The notes under the pieces are model-generated. The model was not told the origin of the DNA and made no database searches. It saw only the letters and a program-made list of their open reading frames with translations. From Botryosphaeria dothidea (lineage: Eukaryota > Ascomycota > Dothideomycetes > Botryosphaeriales > Botryosphaeriaceae): a stretch of DNA of 18,714 nucleotides. The translations under genes and the position numbers were made by a program. Shown in pieces: positions 1-9,810 of this stretch. Position 1 is the first letter of the stretch, and each line of letters starts with the position of its first letter. Location of the stretch: contig WWBZ02000025.1 in assembly GCA_011503125.2 (NCBI GenBank), forward strand, positions 1 to 18,714. Reading direction: 5' to 3'.

Positions 1-731
1 AGAAACCCACTTTTATCCGTAAAGACGAGCTTTCCCTCGCGCTTCTACCTGCAATTACAAGTGGGAGACTCCATGCTTTTCTGATAGTGGTTTGGGTATA
101 AAAATTTGAAGGAATAACGCCACTTCAAAAACAAATACTACAATGGAGCTTCTCACAATAAAATGCGGAACATTAATGGCTTGGATTCCTTCAAGAACAG
201 GAAGAACATGGGAAGAGAAAAGCCTTTTGTGGGAAAATGCTTATCTAACGCGTGGCCCAAGCTCTTTGACGGGTGGGTAATCATGCAAAGTTGACCGCTG
301 CACCGTTGTACGGAAATCGAAGTCTGCGCTTGCTCCGACAGCCTGTCGTCTTCCGGCTTCTTTGTAAGGCTGCACGAATTCGAAATTAGTTTCTCCCTGG
401 CCTACGAACCCGAAATAATATAGTCAAGTTGCAAATAAAAAGTTAGGAGGATATAAATTCAAGTAGAAGGAATTTGCACAGTCATCGAGCCGGCAAAGTC
501 TCGGCCGACAAGCACCTGGGCATTCGTGATACTCAGGTAAGTAGCCCGATATGCGAACACTCGTGAATTCCACTATGTGGGGAAAATCGAAGTGCTCGGA
601 GCAAGGCGATACTTCAACTCTTGTTTTTTTTATTACTCAACCTCCCAGAGCTTAAATCCATACTTGTCAACTCAACCTTCTTCGTCCCCTTCCAAACCTT
701 CCAACTAGCAATGTTGAAGAGGATAGACAAT
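1..731. other. Intergenic, no gene seen
   Basis: No open frame of useful length, no tRNA-like arm set and no splice-linked exons are visible on either strand. The sequence is moderately AT-rich. Its right edge is the 3' end of the LINE fragment. It may hold promoter or degraded repeat sequence, but nothing specific can be supported. Confidence 0.5.
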
Positions 732-747
732 GATAGATAGATAGATA
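732..747. repeat. (GATA)4 microsatellite, LINE 3' tail
   Basis: Four GATA units lie directly beyond the LINE 3' UTR. In the element's orientation this is a TATC tail, the usual product of LINE target-primed reverse transcription in fungi, so it marks the insertion's 3' boundary. Confidence 0.8.
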
Positions 748-974
748 AATTCATTTCTTCCCGATATAGCTCCCTTACGGGTCCATGCGGGGCTGGCTAT
801 CTATAGTTATTTTACACGAGGGGGAAACCTTTTCGCCTGGCAAAAACCCCTCCTCTCTCTCTAGGCATGCTATCCTATACTAGTTCTTGTTTTTCCTTCT
901 TACCAGTAGCGGCTGCTATAGCAGCCCTATATTCACCTACTAGACCTATCCCTTCAGTCCTTATCCTCGTAGTT

Positions 975-1030
975 GTCCGGGTCCTGGTGGTCCTAGTGGT
1001 CCTGGTGGTCCTGTGGTCCTCCTGGTTCCT
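975..1030. repeat. Imperfect 9-bp tandem repeat inside the LINE
   Basis: About six imperfect copies of a GGTCCTGGT-like unit lie in the LINE's C-terminal or 3' UTR portion. On the minus strand one frame reads Thr-Thr-Arg repeats and another Gly-Pro-Pro-like repeats. This is probably slippage within the element and not a protein domain. Confidence 0.7.
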
Positions 1031-1390
1031 CTTCCTGTTATCCTCCTAGATTAGTTCCCTTACCAGGCTGAATTGCTTAAGCAGCCCTAGGTGTAAGAAC
1101 CAGTCTGTTGCTACTTTAATCCCCTTTTTTATTAAGAGGAGGGAATCGTAGTCCGTGGTCCCTGCCCTTTGGAGTATCTGTGCCCTACCCTATTAGGAGG
1201 AGGGGCAGAAGAGGAGGATATGCTTTGGGGTTTGTCTATGCCAGCCGCATGGATAGGTAGGGCTAGGGTGTCCTGGCACCTTGCGCCTAGAGAGGAAGTC
1301 CTCTAGTCTAATATGCTTAGTACGCAGTAGAGTGGCGAGTGTGCTCTGTGGCTTTGCTCGACCTCCGCGACGGGAACTTCCCAACGTGTC

Positions 1391-2222
1391 ATTGGAAAAG
1401 CCGATGTGATAGCCGATCTCCACAGTTGAAGTGCATTCCCCTAAGCCTTGGGCTACGTAGTAGCACATTTATACAGTAGTGAAAAATATCTTCGTAGTTG
1501 AGGCTTGAGAAGAAGACAGCATCCAGATCTTGTGGCGCCAGACGCATAGGAAATCGTTCAAGATTTTAGACAAATGAAGGTGGTATCGACATTATTGAAG
1601 ATGGAGTAAAGGAATAGACTCCCGGAAGACCGAGAGAAGTGATGCCGAATACGAAAACGAGATACAATCTACCACAACAAAGACATAGAAATCTTTTAAA
1701 ACGTCACAACCCCAATAGCCGGCGAGCGGTCGGGAATCTTGAAGCCGACGCGGGATGAAAGAATCCAACGTTTGAGCTTCGACGCCGTGCTTTGAAGCAG
1801 GTATCAGGCAATGCCATTGAATCTGCAGAACTACTGTCTTCTCACGCATGGAAATACACTTCCTATATACGATGATCCGGAAGTCTTCCTCGGCCGCGCG
1901 GAATGGAAGTTGTTCTCGCCCGAACGGCTTATCGGTAATCGGCCATCCATGATTCAGATATCTCCTCTAAGTCTGAAGTGTTCAGCTGTTGATCATGTAA
2001 CTACTTACCATAAGTTAAGTATCCGAACAAACGGATAAACTACAGGAGGTGTATCCGCGCACACCCATAAAGTTCTTGGCCGCCAAGCCTCGTACGAGGT
2101 GATGCAGTCAGGGACGTCTTCCACAGAACTAATATTCATAAGAAAACCCCGAATACACCAATGGTCAAATCTACGCTATCATCATTACTGCAACTCTATC
2201 TCGTCCAATCTCTGTCTAGAAT
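1391..2222. other. Gene-poor stretch with a weak P450-like remnant
   Basis: No complete gene is visible. A plus-strand open frame at about 1811-2038 contains YDDPEVF followed by AEWKLFSPERLIG. This resembles the P450 segment that precedes the heme-binding loop (consensus DP..F....F.PERWL). No FxxGxRxC loop follows and no upstream helices were found. It may be a cytochrome P450 relic or chance. The last ~100 bases before 2223 probably hold the promoter and leader of the next gene. Confidence 0.3.
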
Positions 2223-3495
2223 ATGTTTTCAAGTATCTTCTTTCTAGCCTGCGCAACCTTTGCTAGCGCTTCGGAGTCGCCATCATTTGCGCCGGCTGAT
2301 TTTCCGCTCAGTACGAAACAGAACGATGGTGTACGGATCGACTGTTTCTCTTTGACTGGCAAGCTGCTGATGCTTTGATCAGACGCACGTTGGGCGCTAC
2401 GATGTCCGTCAGACCATGGCAATAGTTCAAGATCTATATCAGTCAGGGCTAAACAGGTATGAGAGATATCTTTACCTCTGAACCATACCAAAAGCTAATG
2501 GAGCACGTGTAGCTGGTTCTACGTTCTGTGGTTTGACTACCGCTGACGGAACGAAGTACCATCTCACAATCAACACTGTCATCAACGGGGCCGAAGAACA
2601 GGGCCACAAGGTCTCCGGATTCCTTGGCCTGGAGGATCTCTCAAATTCCAACTACTCTGGCAGAGTAATCATAGAACCGGGAACGGCAAGCACTGCTTCT
2701 TTGAACATACAAGCCGCGTCCCAGAACCTGAGCAGCTCTCTCGGCTCGGTTAGCTATACAGACATGTACTTCTCCGGAGATTACGCAGGTGTCTCAGCCA
2801 ACTTGCACATACAGTCAACTGGACCAAACGTTTACCTCGGTGACAGTGGATACGTCACACTCATCCCTGTTTCCCCATCTGACTATTTCGTTGTCTCTCC
2901 CGGCTATTCCTGGTATTGGGTGAGTTCCATTCCCAAGCCAAAGACTCCACAACCCTAACGTCATGTGCAGGGAAATCCCAACCTAAAGATCGACGGTACC
3001 ATCAAGCTGAACGGCGAAGATGTGCAGCTTGATACATCCAACTCGTTCGGTTACCTCGAGCGTCAGTGGGGCCACATGGAGTTGCACAACTGGTACCTCT
3101 ACTGGGTATATCTGTCCAATGGTGTCTTCCTCCATGTTTGGATCAACGAGCCGATCCTGGATGGATTCAGCTCTGACGAAATTGCCATCGCCACTGTCTG
3201 GTATCCGAACGGCGTTCACGAGGTGCTACCGGTGGACAACACAACAAGGGCTTGGGACGTCGCGAGGAGTCCAAAAACCGGCAATCTCTACTTCAACGAA
3301 TTTCAGCTCGACCTCTCAACCAGGAACTCGTCCATTAGGGTTACCAAGCCTACGAGAGACACGGTTCTCATTCCGCTTGCCGAAGAAGGACCTCTGCTCA
3401 ATGTTTCCGAGGCATATGTCCAGGGTCAGGGTACATGGGAGGGGGAGCCTGTGGAGGTTTTCGGTCACCTGGAACAGATATCTACACTGGTTTGA
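2223..3495 (+). CDS. Secreted lipocalin-fold protein of the CrtC / kievitone hydratase type, four exons
   Basis: The first exon starts at the ATG at 2223 with a clear signal peptide (MFSSIFFLACATFASA). The likely exons are 2223-2330, 2383-2456, 2513-2919 and 2971-3495, with introns of 52, 56 and 51 bp that all have GT-AG ends. The mature part shows SWFYV, then LTTADGTKYHL, and in the last exon SFGYLERQWG with a WYLYWVYL strand. This pattern is typical of the tandem-lipocalin family that includes bacterial CrtC hydroxyneurosporene synthase, fungal kievitone hydratase and lipocalin-fold Diels-Alderases. The length of about 370 aa suits the family. Exon 3 begins in one frame and continues one frame later, so one extra base probably sits at 2513-2530; with it removed the exons total 371 codons. 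The substrate is unknown. Secretion suggests an extracellular or vesicular hydratase or cyclase role. The last intron and exons 3-4 are well supported; the exon 1-2 junction is inferred. Confidence 0.78.
2920..2970 (+). other. Intron of the lipocalin-like gene (51 bp)
   Basis: The donor GTGAGT follows a TGG codon, CCTAAC serves as branch site, and the acceptor is TGCAG. The junction is in phase 0 and joins two long open frames of the same lipocalin-like domain. Confidence 0.85.
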
Positions 3496-4217
3496 GACGC
3501 TATCTTAGAAACCTCCTCATACATGGCATTTTTTTGCTCAAATGGCTCACATGTAACATAACATCAGGATAGCCGCGCTGCGCCCTCAGATACAAGTGAG
3601 CAGACTTTGTACAAAATGATCGTATCCGAAACCTTGTCCATCACACGACCCGCCTTCATGGCCACCGCTCTGTGAAGTCTAGTCTCAGTTAAGACTTGTG
3701 TAATCGAGAATTACCACTGGGGAACAAAGCTCGTCGATGCTTGTCCCTTCACTGTACTACATGATCGGAACGTTGCGCATGAAGATGGTGACAGTGTCTC
3801 ACTCGCTCGACAGGCCAGATAACGCTACCACTTGTCATCAAACGCACTCTCATTCCATCAATCCAGAGAATACCAACTTCCTCACCTAGTCCGCCCACCT
3901 GGATTGGGTGATAGAATCGGCACTGAACTTTTCTTGGGAGACTATCTGTAGGACTGGCAGGAATTATTCTTCATCTGCCCCAGAAGCCGATTGAGGCAGC
4001 GGTTATATATTTGAACCTATCTCATATCAAGTGCAGCGTACAGGAGCACTTTCTCGTGATGTTCGTGAAACGAATATCGACAAATGCTGCAAATCGTATA
4101 TATTTCATGCAGACTCTAGAATAGTACGTACACGAGAAGCATGTTCCTTCATAGGAATTGCCAATGGTGGGACGTCCAATTGGTGCCAGAGTCCCTCTCT
4201 TTTGATTGCCTTTATGT
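3496..4217. other. Intergenic, no gene seen
   Basis: This stretch holds the 3' flank of the lipocalin-like gene and sequence beyond it. No frame has homology-like content, and no repeats or RNA genes were recognised. Confidence 0.5.
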
Positions 4218-4616
4218 CTACATGAGCCCGCACGCAATTGCTGATCTTGGACCAAGGACGCAATCAAACGGCGGGCTGGCATCAGACGTAACGGCAAACC
4301 AATTACGATACATTGCCTGGCCCCGCTCAACATTCCAACTCAGCTCCACATATCCCTGAATGCTTATTGCCTGTCCATTGTGCTGCGCTTGTGGGAGCGC
4401 CTGTCCTGCGTACGAGATAGAAAGGCCGAGTAGAGAGACCGTACCAGGCGAAATGAGATCCGAGTCGTTTTCGTAAGGCGAAAGAAGCAACCATGCCTGC
4501 TTCGCTCTCTTTGCCGATGGGGTAGATGCCAGCGAATGAGCCTCGATAATTATTGCTTTCGGTTCGGTCCTATTCTGTTGCTTCGATAAGCATTCGGCCA
4601 AACTTACTACTCCCAC
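4218..4616 (-). pseudogene. Retropepsin-like domain remnant lacking the catalytic DTG/DSG
   Basis: A 132-codon minus-strand frame without an ATG start (it opens at GTG) carries the layout of a fungal retropepsin-like domain. It has an AWLLLSPYENDSDLIS strand, then VSLLGLSIS, NGQAISIQGYVELSW, and finally PPFDCVLGPRSAI before the stop at 4218. Active relatives would read A-L-L-D-S-G-A at the first strand; here the aspartate and glycine positions are leucine and proline, so the site looks dead. Upstream on the same strand, short open pieces out to about 4925 (including WKSQQQINTCESQVEKAE) are broken by stops and may be further parts of the same gene. No gag, reverse transcriptase or LTR is next to it. 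It could be a relic of a retroelement or a domesticated host gene with a substituted site. A family member whose protease fold serves only for binding is also possible. Confidence 0.45.
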
Positions 4617-4925
4617 TACGGATTCTATCAGGATTCAGGCTGGAAGTACGGCGCACCTTCATGAATGATGTGCAAAACATCTTGAGAGGACGGAATATAC
4701 CTCGGCTGGTGTTGGAAGGATTGTGGCCTAGAAAAGGGCGCTCTGGAATGCAGCTTTGTTGACAGGAGCAGCCTTAACCCAACAAAACTGTTGTTCCTGG
4801 ATCAATGTATGGCTCTGCTTTTTCGACCTGGGATTCACAGGTGTTGATCTGCTGCTGACTTTTCCACATCAGGCATATCGTGCAGAATGGCTGGGTTGGG
4901 GCTGGCTGCGAGACACTGAAAGCTT

Positions 4926-6362
4926 CCACGCGCAGGATGGAGTCGTGTAACGTAACTTAGCGAGCTGTGCTCCGCCCTTTGGAGCGGTGTTTCGCTACTT
5001 CCGTTGTGTCAAGATCTTACATGAGGTCATTTGGGGTAAATAGAGTAATGAAGAGAACATCTAGCAACAGAAGTGGGCGTTGAAAGGTTTCGAATTGCTG
5101 GCAAATCTAATTCCTGTAAAGGCCGAGGGCTAATTGCTTTTGATATGTTCTTTTTTCAACCGAAACAAAACAACACTCAGTAGTCTGATAAGGCAAATCT
5201 TTCTGATTATACAGAGACGTATTGTGGCCGACCGCTAACTCGATGATTCTAAATCCCTGCAGACCAATGGTTTTGTCTGTATTTTCGTGTTATGATAGGT
5301 TAAAACCGCGTCTGTGCTCGGAAGAAGCACATTACGCTAGCGGTCGGCTGCCATACCCTCGTGTATCTGTGTCGTTGTCACAAGAGACGCTGAGAAGGAG
5401 TACAAAGGCACTGAATCTGTATCGGGTTCCTGCAGAGACGGGCCGGCAACCGGGGTCACATTGCGGCGCTTTTTACTATGTGACACGTCAAATCTTCTAC
5501 CGGAGTCCAACGCACAGGGGAGAAGGCAATGTCAGCCCTTGTTCGAAACACACTGCGACATGGACTGCGCGCTCACCGCCAGGCGCCATAAACTACTATT
5601 TATGGATGGTCGCGGGCCGAAGCTTTTCCCATCTGAGAATCGCGAGTTGCGCCCTGGTGGCGCGATATATTGTTGCTGTGTCTGGTCGGACGATCAGAGT
5701 CAATCTCACCATCCCAGGTAATCATTGAATACCGGTGGGGCTTTGCAGGCCTGTCATCTGTTTGTCGTTGTAACTCTCTAACCCCACCGTTGCTCGTCCA
5801 TGGGACTGATAGGATGAGCGAGGGAATCCCTCATTGATCGCCTCCCAATGCTTCAAGTCACTAGCTCGAATTACACACTGATTTCGCAATTAAACCGGTT
5901 CCAGCCGACTAAGCACTCGATGCCACATCCGCTGCCGTCATTTGCTGTGGGGTAACAGTGCACCAGCGGGATCTTGGGGTACGGACAGAGACAAGTAGCT
6001 AGCCTATCCATCAGCCTGAAGCCTAACCTTTTCACTCCGAGCATACAAATCTGCCAATGATGTCAGCTTATACATGATTGTTGGCAGATGAGGCTGCCAA
6101 CCAAGGAAGTTGACAGCATAAATGTGCATTGGACATGGCTCTGGTTGGGTAGCCTCGTTTCCTTTCCGACCATTCACTGCGCTCCACGATACCCCCCAGT
6201 AGAAGGAGTGCATCTCTAAGTATGATTTGGAGATGATGATGTGGGACTATTAGTATATTATGCAGCGCAATTTCATTTGAATCTACACCTCTATAGCCCC
6301 ACTAAGCGTTTCAAATCCTTCTCCTCCCCTTTCAAGCCCGATATTTCAAACTGAGTGGAAAC
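4926..6362. other. Long gene-poor stretch
   Basis: Several open frames exist. The longest runs on the plus strand at 5222-5728 (about 168 codons, TTG first), but its translation shows no recognisable motif and no splice context supports it. A short minus-strand frame at 6004-6213 is likewise unsupported. The last ~60 bases are pyrimidine-rich (ccttctcctcccctttc), as expected for the core promoter or leader of the DUF6594 gene that starts at 6363. Confidence 0.5.
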
Positions 6363-7356
6363 ATGACTTCTTACAGCAATTCTTCGCAGATGGAGATGGG
6401 AGAGATGGCTGTGGATCAGCACTCACCTGAACAAGATCTTTCGAATGAGCCAGCACCGCCAGGATATCCTCAGTTGGCAGTAAGGATGGGAAAATTCCCA
6501 GAGGCGGCAATATTCAGGAACTTCCTGGCTTTGAATACCCAGAACTTGCTCTACCTTCAAGCTGAACTTGTCGAACTTGAACGCAAGCTTCGACACATTC
6601 AAGTCCGAGACAAGAAGGGCGGACCGCTGAAGACAAGACTTGCGCGGAGACTGGTATTTTTTGGAAAAGGATGGAGGCGAACAATGGGAACTCGTCCGGG
6701 AGATCCGAAGCAAACTCGCTGAATTCAGTGAGTCTCTATGGCCTGAGCGTAAAATGATGCTTCTGACTGTCCAAGATAAAACTCTCTATCACGTTTCGAA
6801 GGTTGCTAGAATGCCCGCTCCATCCGACTGGGACTTAAGGGATGTTCAAGAATATTTTGGAACAGCCGAGATGGGACCTTACGCCTTGAATGGGGAGGAT
6901 TCATGCCTTTGGGGTCATAGAGATGTTCCACATTCACCTGAGGAAGATCTGGTATCGCTAGTGTCCCGGCCAGACAAGGATCATGATGCGTTCTCTCTCT
7001 GGGTGATGACAACATTACTAAGAAAACTCTGGCAGATGGGCTGCATCCGGAACCGCAAAGACGGAAGTTCGGACGGCACGTTGAGTGTTGAAGACAGCAG
7101 GCTGCTCCGAGTAACCTACGTCATAACCAGCCTGCTCTCTTCGGTCATCTTGATCACTTCAATTTCCGTTCTCTACATTGTGCAACCTCTTAAGCTACGG
7201 CTCGGGTTAATTGCCGCATTGGAAATGGTCCTGACTTTGATATTGGCTACGTTCACGACAGCAAAAAGGACGGAAGTATTTGCAATCACCGTTGCATATG
7301 GTGCGATATGCGTAGTATTCATTCAAGTTCAGAATGGCAGCATAGACTCTACATAA
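6363..7356 (+). CDS. DUF6594 family membrane protein
   Basis: The N-terminal part reads GYPQLAVRMGKFPEAAIFRNF, then LNTQNLLYLQAELVELERKL. This is the hallmark opening of the fungal DUF6594 family: G-Y-P-x-L-A, then LN..NLLYLQAEL in a coiled coil. The second part has DWYFLEKD...EQWELVREIR, an EDLVSLVSR motif, and three closely spaced membrane helices (about residues 257-280, 284-302 and 308-325) around KLRLGLIAALE, with TTAKRTEVFAITVAYGA at the end. This is the usual family architecture, and about 330 aa is the usual length. The two parts lie in different frames that overlap at 6640-6722, so one extra base near 6630-6643 is required; with it removed the gene is 331 codons with no intron. The ATG at 6363 follows a pyrimidine-rich leader. 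The function of the family is not established. The gene is convergent with the retropepsin-like gene, with 187 bp between the stops. Confidence 0.9.
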
Positions 7357-7543
7357 GTCGATAATTTAGTTTCTTTCGTGCGTCGAGATGAAAGCACAAG
7401 GTCAAGCCAGGCGCTCTCAATACATGTTTGACATAATTTGACAATGAGCAGGATTTGAATAGTCATAGGAGATGTAAAAAATTTGAATCAGAATTAGACG
7501 GGATCGTAATTCCTTCTGGGTCTCCCCCAGCTTTAGCCATGAA
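7357..7543. terminator. Shared 3' region of two convergent genes
   Basis: These 187 bp lie between the stop of the DUF6594 gene and the stop of the minus-strand retropepsin-like gene. They must hold both 3' UTRs and polyadenylation sites. The stretch is AT-rich, but no strict AATAAA was used to place the ends. Confidence 0.4.
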
Positions 7544-8392
7544 TTACGAATCTTTTTGCTTTTCCGCCGTATTCGCCTCCGCCAGTCGAGCGTTCTCCGC
7601 ATTCCTGTTCTGCTTTTCCTTTCTTTGTTTGTCCCTCGCTTGGAGACTCTCAGTGTGTGCCTTATTTGCTTCTAAAGTATATGTTAGGATTAGACTTGAT
7701 ATAGGTCAGAGGTTACTGGCCTGGAGCACGTTTCTTAGGCAACTGTCGCTTTCCAGCCCCACCAACTTGATTCTTTGTGTAGAGACGGTGTTTCTTAATG
7801 GAATTAAATCCAATGATGACGTCATATGGTGCAGTTTCTGGAAGAATATAGAACTCGTCGCCAGATTTCGTTGACTTATCGATGAAGAACATCTTGTGTC
7901 GACAAATCTTATCGTAACCTCTCCAGCGGCAAGTAAGCACTTGTGTGACCGTCGCTTGGGTTCCATCGGCATTAATAAATTCCGATTCAATCTGCTTAAT
8001 CTGATGTGGTCCAACAATGTCAACATCATTATCATCTTTCAGGAGCGAGCCTCTGATAGCATTGAATTCGCAGCCTGTGTCGAGTCTGGCATTGAAGCGA
8101 CGATGACCATTGTCGGAGAAATTACTGGCTTCAAGTATTATCTCCACTACTCGAAAGCCGTCCTCATCTTCCGGAATCCTAGGAATGTGTTGCTGAGAGA
8201 AGACCCTCCACCAGGTACTGAATCGAGATGTGAGACTGCTTGCTAGTAACACAGCCAGCGTGACACATATGCAAAGCTTCAACAGCGTCAGCTAGAGATA
8301 TTAACGCCTGAGAATAATACTTACAGCAAAGGAGGGACCGTAAGCAACCAAAAGGATTCATTCCCACCTCTAGGAGCATTATTCTCCGCCAT
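7544..8392 (-). CDS. Stand-alone retropepsin-like aspartic protease gene, three exons
   Basis: On the minus strand the likely exons are 8392-8325 (ATG GCG GAG start), 8242-7717 and 7671-7544. The introns are 82 bp (GTAAGT donor, TTACTAG acceptor) and 45 bp (GTAACC donor, CCTAAC branch, TTTAG acceptor). The middle exon has the retropepsin signature: a strand ending in ARLDTGCEFNAIR (catalytic Asp near residue 77), a middle strand TQVLTCRWRG, and APYDVIIGFNSIKKHRL near residues 160-174. The last exon encodes a Lys/Gln/Ala/Glu-rich helical tail (QARDKQRKEKQNRN, then ENARLAEANTAEKQK). Frames join only if one extra base is allowed in exon 1 and one near the end of exon 2 (for example the ttt at 7731-7733); the sum is then exactly 240 codons. 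No reverse transcriptase, integrase or LTR lies nearby, so it reads as a host gene of retroelement origin. The peptide target is unknown. Exon 1 is the least certain part. Confidence 0.72.
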
Positions 8393-9810
8393 AGAGTTTG
8401 GACACCCACATGGATTGTGAATCAGTCACGTCACTTGGAAAAACGAAAATCCCGAGCAAAGGAGAAACTCGGAGGTACTGCTGCATGTCGCGGAGAGAGC
8501 GCGTCGGGTAACTGGCAGCTTTAAAGGCATAAAGAATGCTGTGATACAATGGCAACATTAGATGAAAGATACGGGATGACCAGCTGGATGGGACATGCAA
8601 TCATACTAGCAAATTCCCTTTCCCGGGCAGAACTCAAGGTAACACGCTACCTCCAGGCCCTCCAGATTAGATTTCGAGAGCAAGAAAGCCCACAACGATC
8701 ATTTATCAACAAAGAAATCTCCGAACTTTACTGTGACAAATATGAGTTGCTTGCAGACAAAGGCTAGGTTCGGTATGACTGGCAGCCTTTTGGAAGAGGA
8801 TAGAGCCTTCGCCGTGGCCCCTTATCTTCCCGAAACAGCCATTCCTGCAAGATAAATTTTGAAGCACGGCTGCAAAGACGCCCTGTGACGTGGCAGGCTC
8901 CCCGCCATCAGCGCTTAAGTCTCCTGTGAGTAGCTGTTGGCTGAACTGCTCCAACACCCTTGTTGCATATTGGTGCATCGTTGCACACCAAACAGTCACG
9001 CGCTACTTGAAATACTAAGCTCAGTCCAAGAGACCACCACGCACAGTCGCAGCTTTTGAAATGAAACCCGTCTTGACTGTGAGTCTTTTGAATTTTATAT
9101 ATTCTCCGTCTAGCCACTCATGTTTCAATGATGGACATTTGTGTGGGTCCAAGTGTGGTGGGCGGCCTTGTTGTCCGCTGTGTGCGACGGTGAGTTACAC
9201 GACACAAGTGCTGACTGTGTCGCGAGCAAACCCCGGCACATATTATTCATTGCTTCTATGAGCGGTGTAGGTCTGGGCAGTGCTGCGAGCCAGCTCTCTC
9301 GACTATCTGGCAAAAAATATTTTTTAAGCAGAGCTTATTGACATTGTTTGAAGCTAAGGTTCAGGACTTCAACACCACGCAAATACGGGGACTTGGAAAT
9401 GAGACAGAGAGTACATATAACCGAGCATACATACCGCAAGTGTGGCAAGAATCAGACACCTACAGCGACTGTTCCACATGTGGTTGACAGATAGTGAATC
9501 GGCGATTTCCAGGGCCGATATCGCTTACAGCTCGGAAATGTAGTTTCACGAGAAAAGCCAGCACGCCTTTCGAAGTTTTCCTCACCAACATCTGTTGCGA
9601 AGCATTTTGCCATCTTCAGAGGCTTTCTATCTAGTTGGGGTCATCAGAAGTAAAGTCGCTCAATCATTATTTTCTATCAAATCCCATCGAGGAAGGACAT
9701 CCTAAGGTTTTAGTGCGTGGCAGTCAAGACGCAAAGAATCTTTCATGCCATTTCAATACGAGAGGGCGCGTTACACCAGTACGCTTTAAAGCTTATCTTA
9801 CTTTATTTTA
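8393..9810. other. Gene-poor stretch with one small unsupported ORF
   Basis: The promoter of the retropepsin-like gene should lie at the left end. A 72-codon plus-strand ORF at 8549-8767 starts at ATG in a fair context (acaATGGC) and reads MATLDERYGMTSWMGH. It diverges from the retropepsin-like gene with about 156 bp between starts. Nothing in it is recognisable, so it is not called as a gene. From 8800 to 9800 no homology-like frame, repeat or RNA gene was found. Confidence 0.45.

Larger units (their letters stand above)
732..1390 (-). mobile_element. 5'-truncated non-LTR retrotransposon (LINE, Tad1-like) 3' end
   Basis: Read on the minus strand, 1193-1390 encodes the segment that follows the RNase H domain in fungal LINE ORF2 proteins: an L..LRT.HIRLEDFL.RR stretch, then CGWHRQTPKHILLFCP, a variant of the C-P-C-G...QT..H.LL.CP knuckle. 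The first cysteine of the usual knuckle reads tyrosine (TAT). Two stops follow at once, then a further LINE-like piece at about 1049-1115 (TDWFLHLGLLKQF). The element ends in a GGGAGCTATATCGGG-type 3' UTR and a short TATC repeat, a common LINE tail. RT, endonuclease and RNase H are absent, so this is a dead 5' truncation. The left edge is set by the tail. The right edge is approximate because no target-site duplication was clear; a 7-base match, gttgaag, near 715 and 1426 is only suggestive. Confidence 0.75.

Noticed and set aside
867..1049. Plus-strand ORF rich in Val/Leu
   Set aside because: It is the reverse strand of the LINE fragment and its 9-bp repeat; the LINE reading on the minus strand explains it.
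3020..3508. Plus-strand ORF of 162 codons overlapping the last lipocalin exon
   Set aside because: This is a shadow frame; the other frame carries the family motifs and joins the upstream exon in phase.
5222..5728. Plus-strand ORF of 168 codons
   Set aside because: It opens at TTG, shows no domain, signal peptide or splice context, and its composition looks random. Length alone is not enough.
6363..7356. Two separate overlapping genes in the DUF6594 region
   Set aside because: The two frames carry consecutive parts of one DUF6594 domain, so one gene with a frame break is more likely than two genes.
7455..7874. Plus-strand ORF of 139 codons
   Set aside because: It lies opposite the last exons of the retropepsin-like gene, which have motifs and splice signals.
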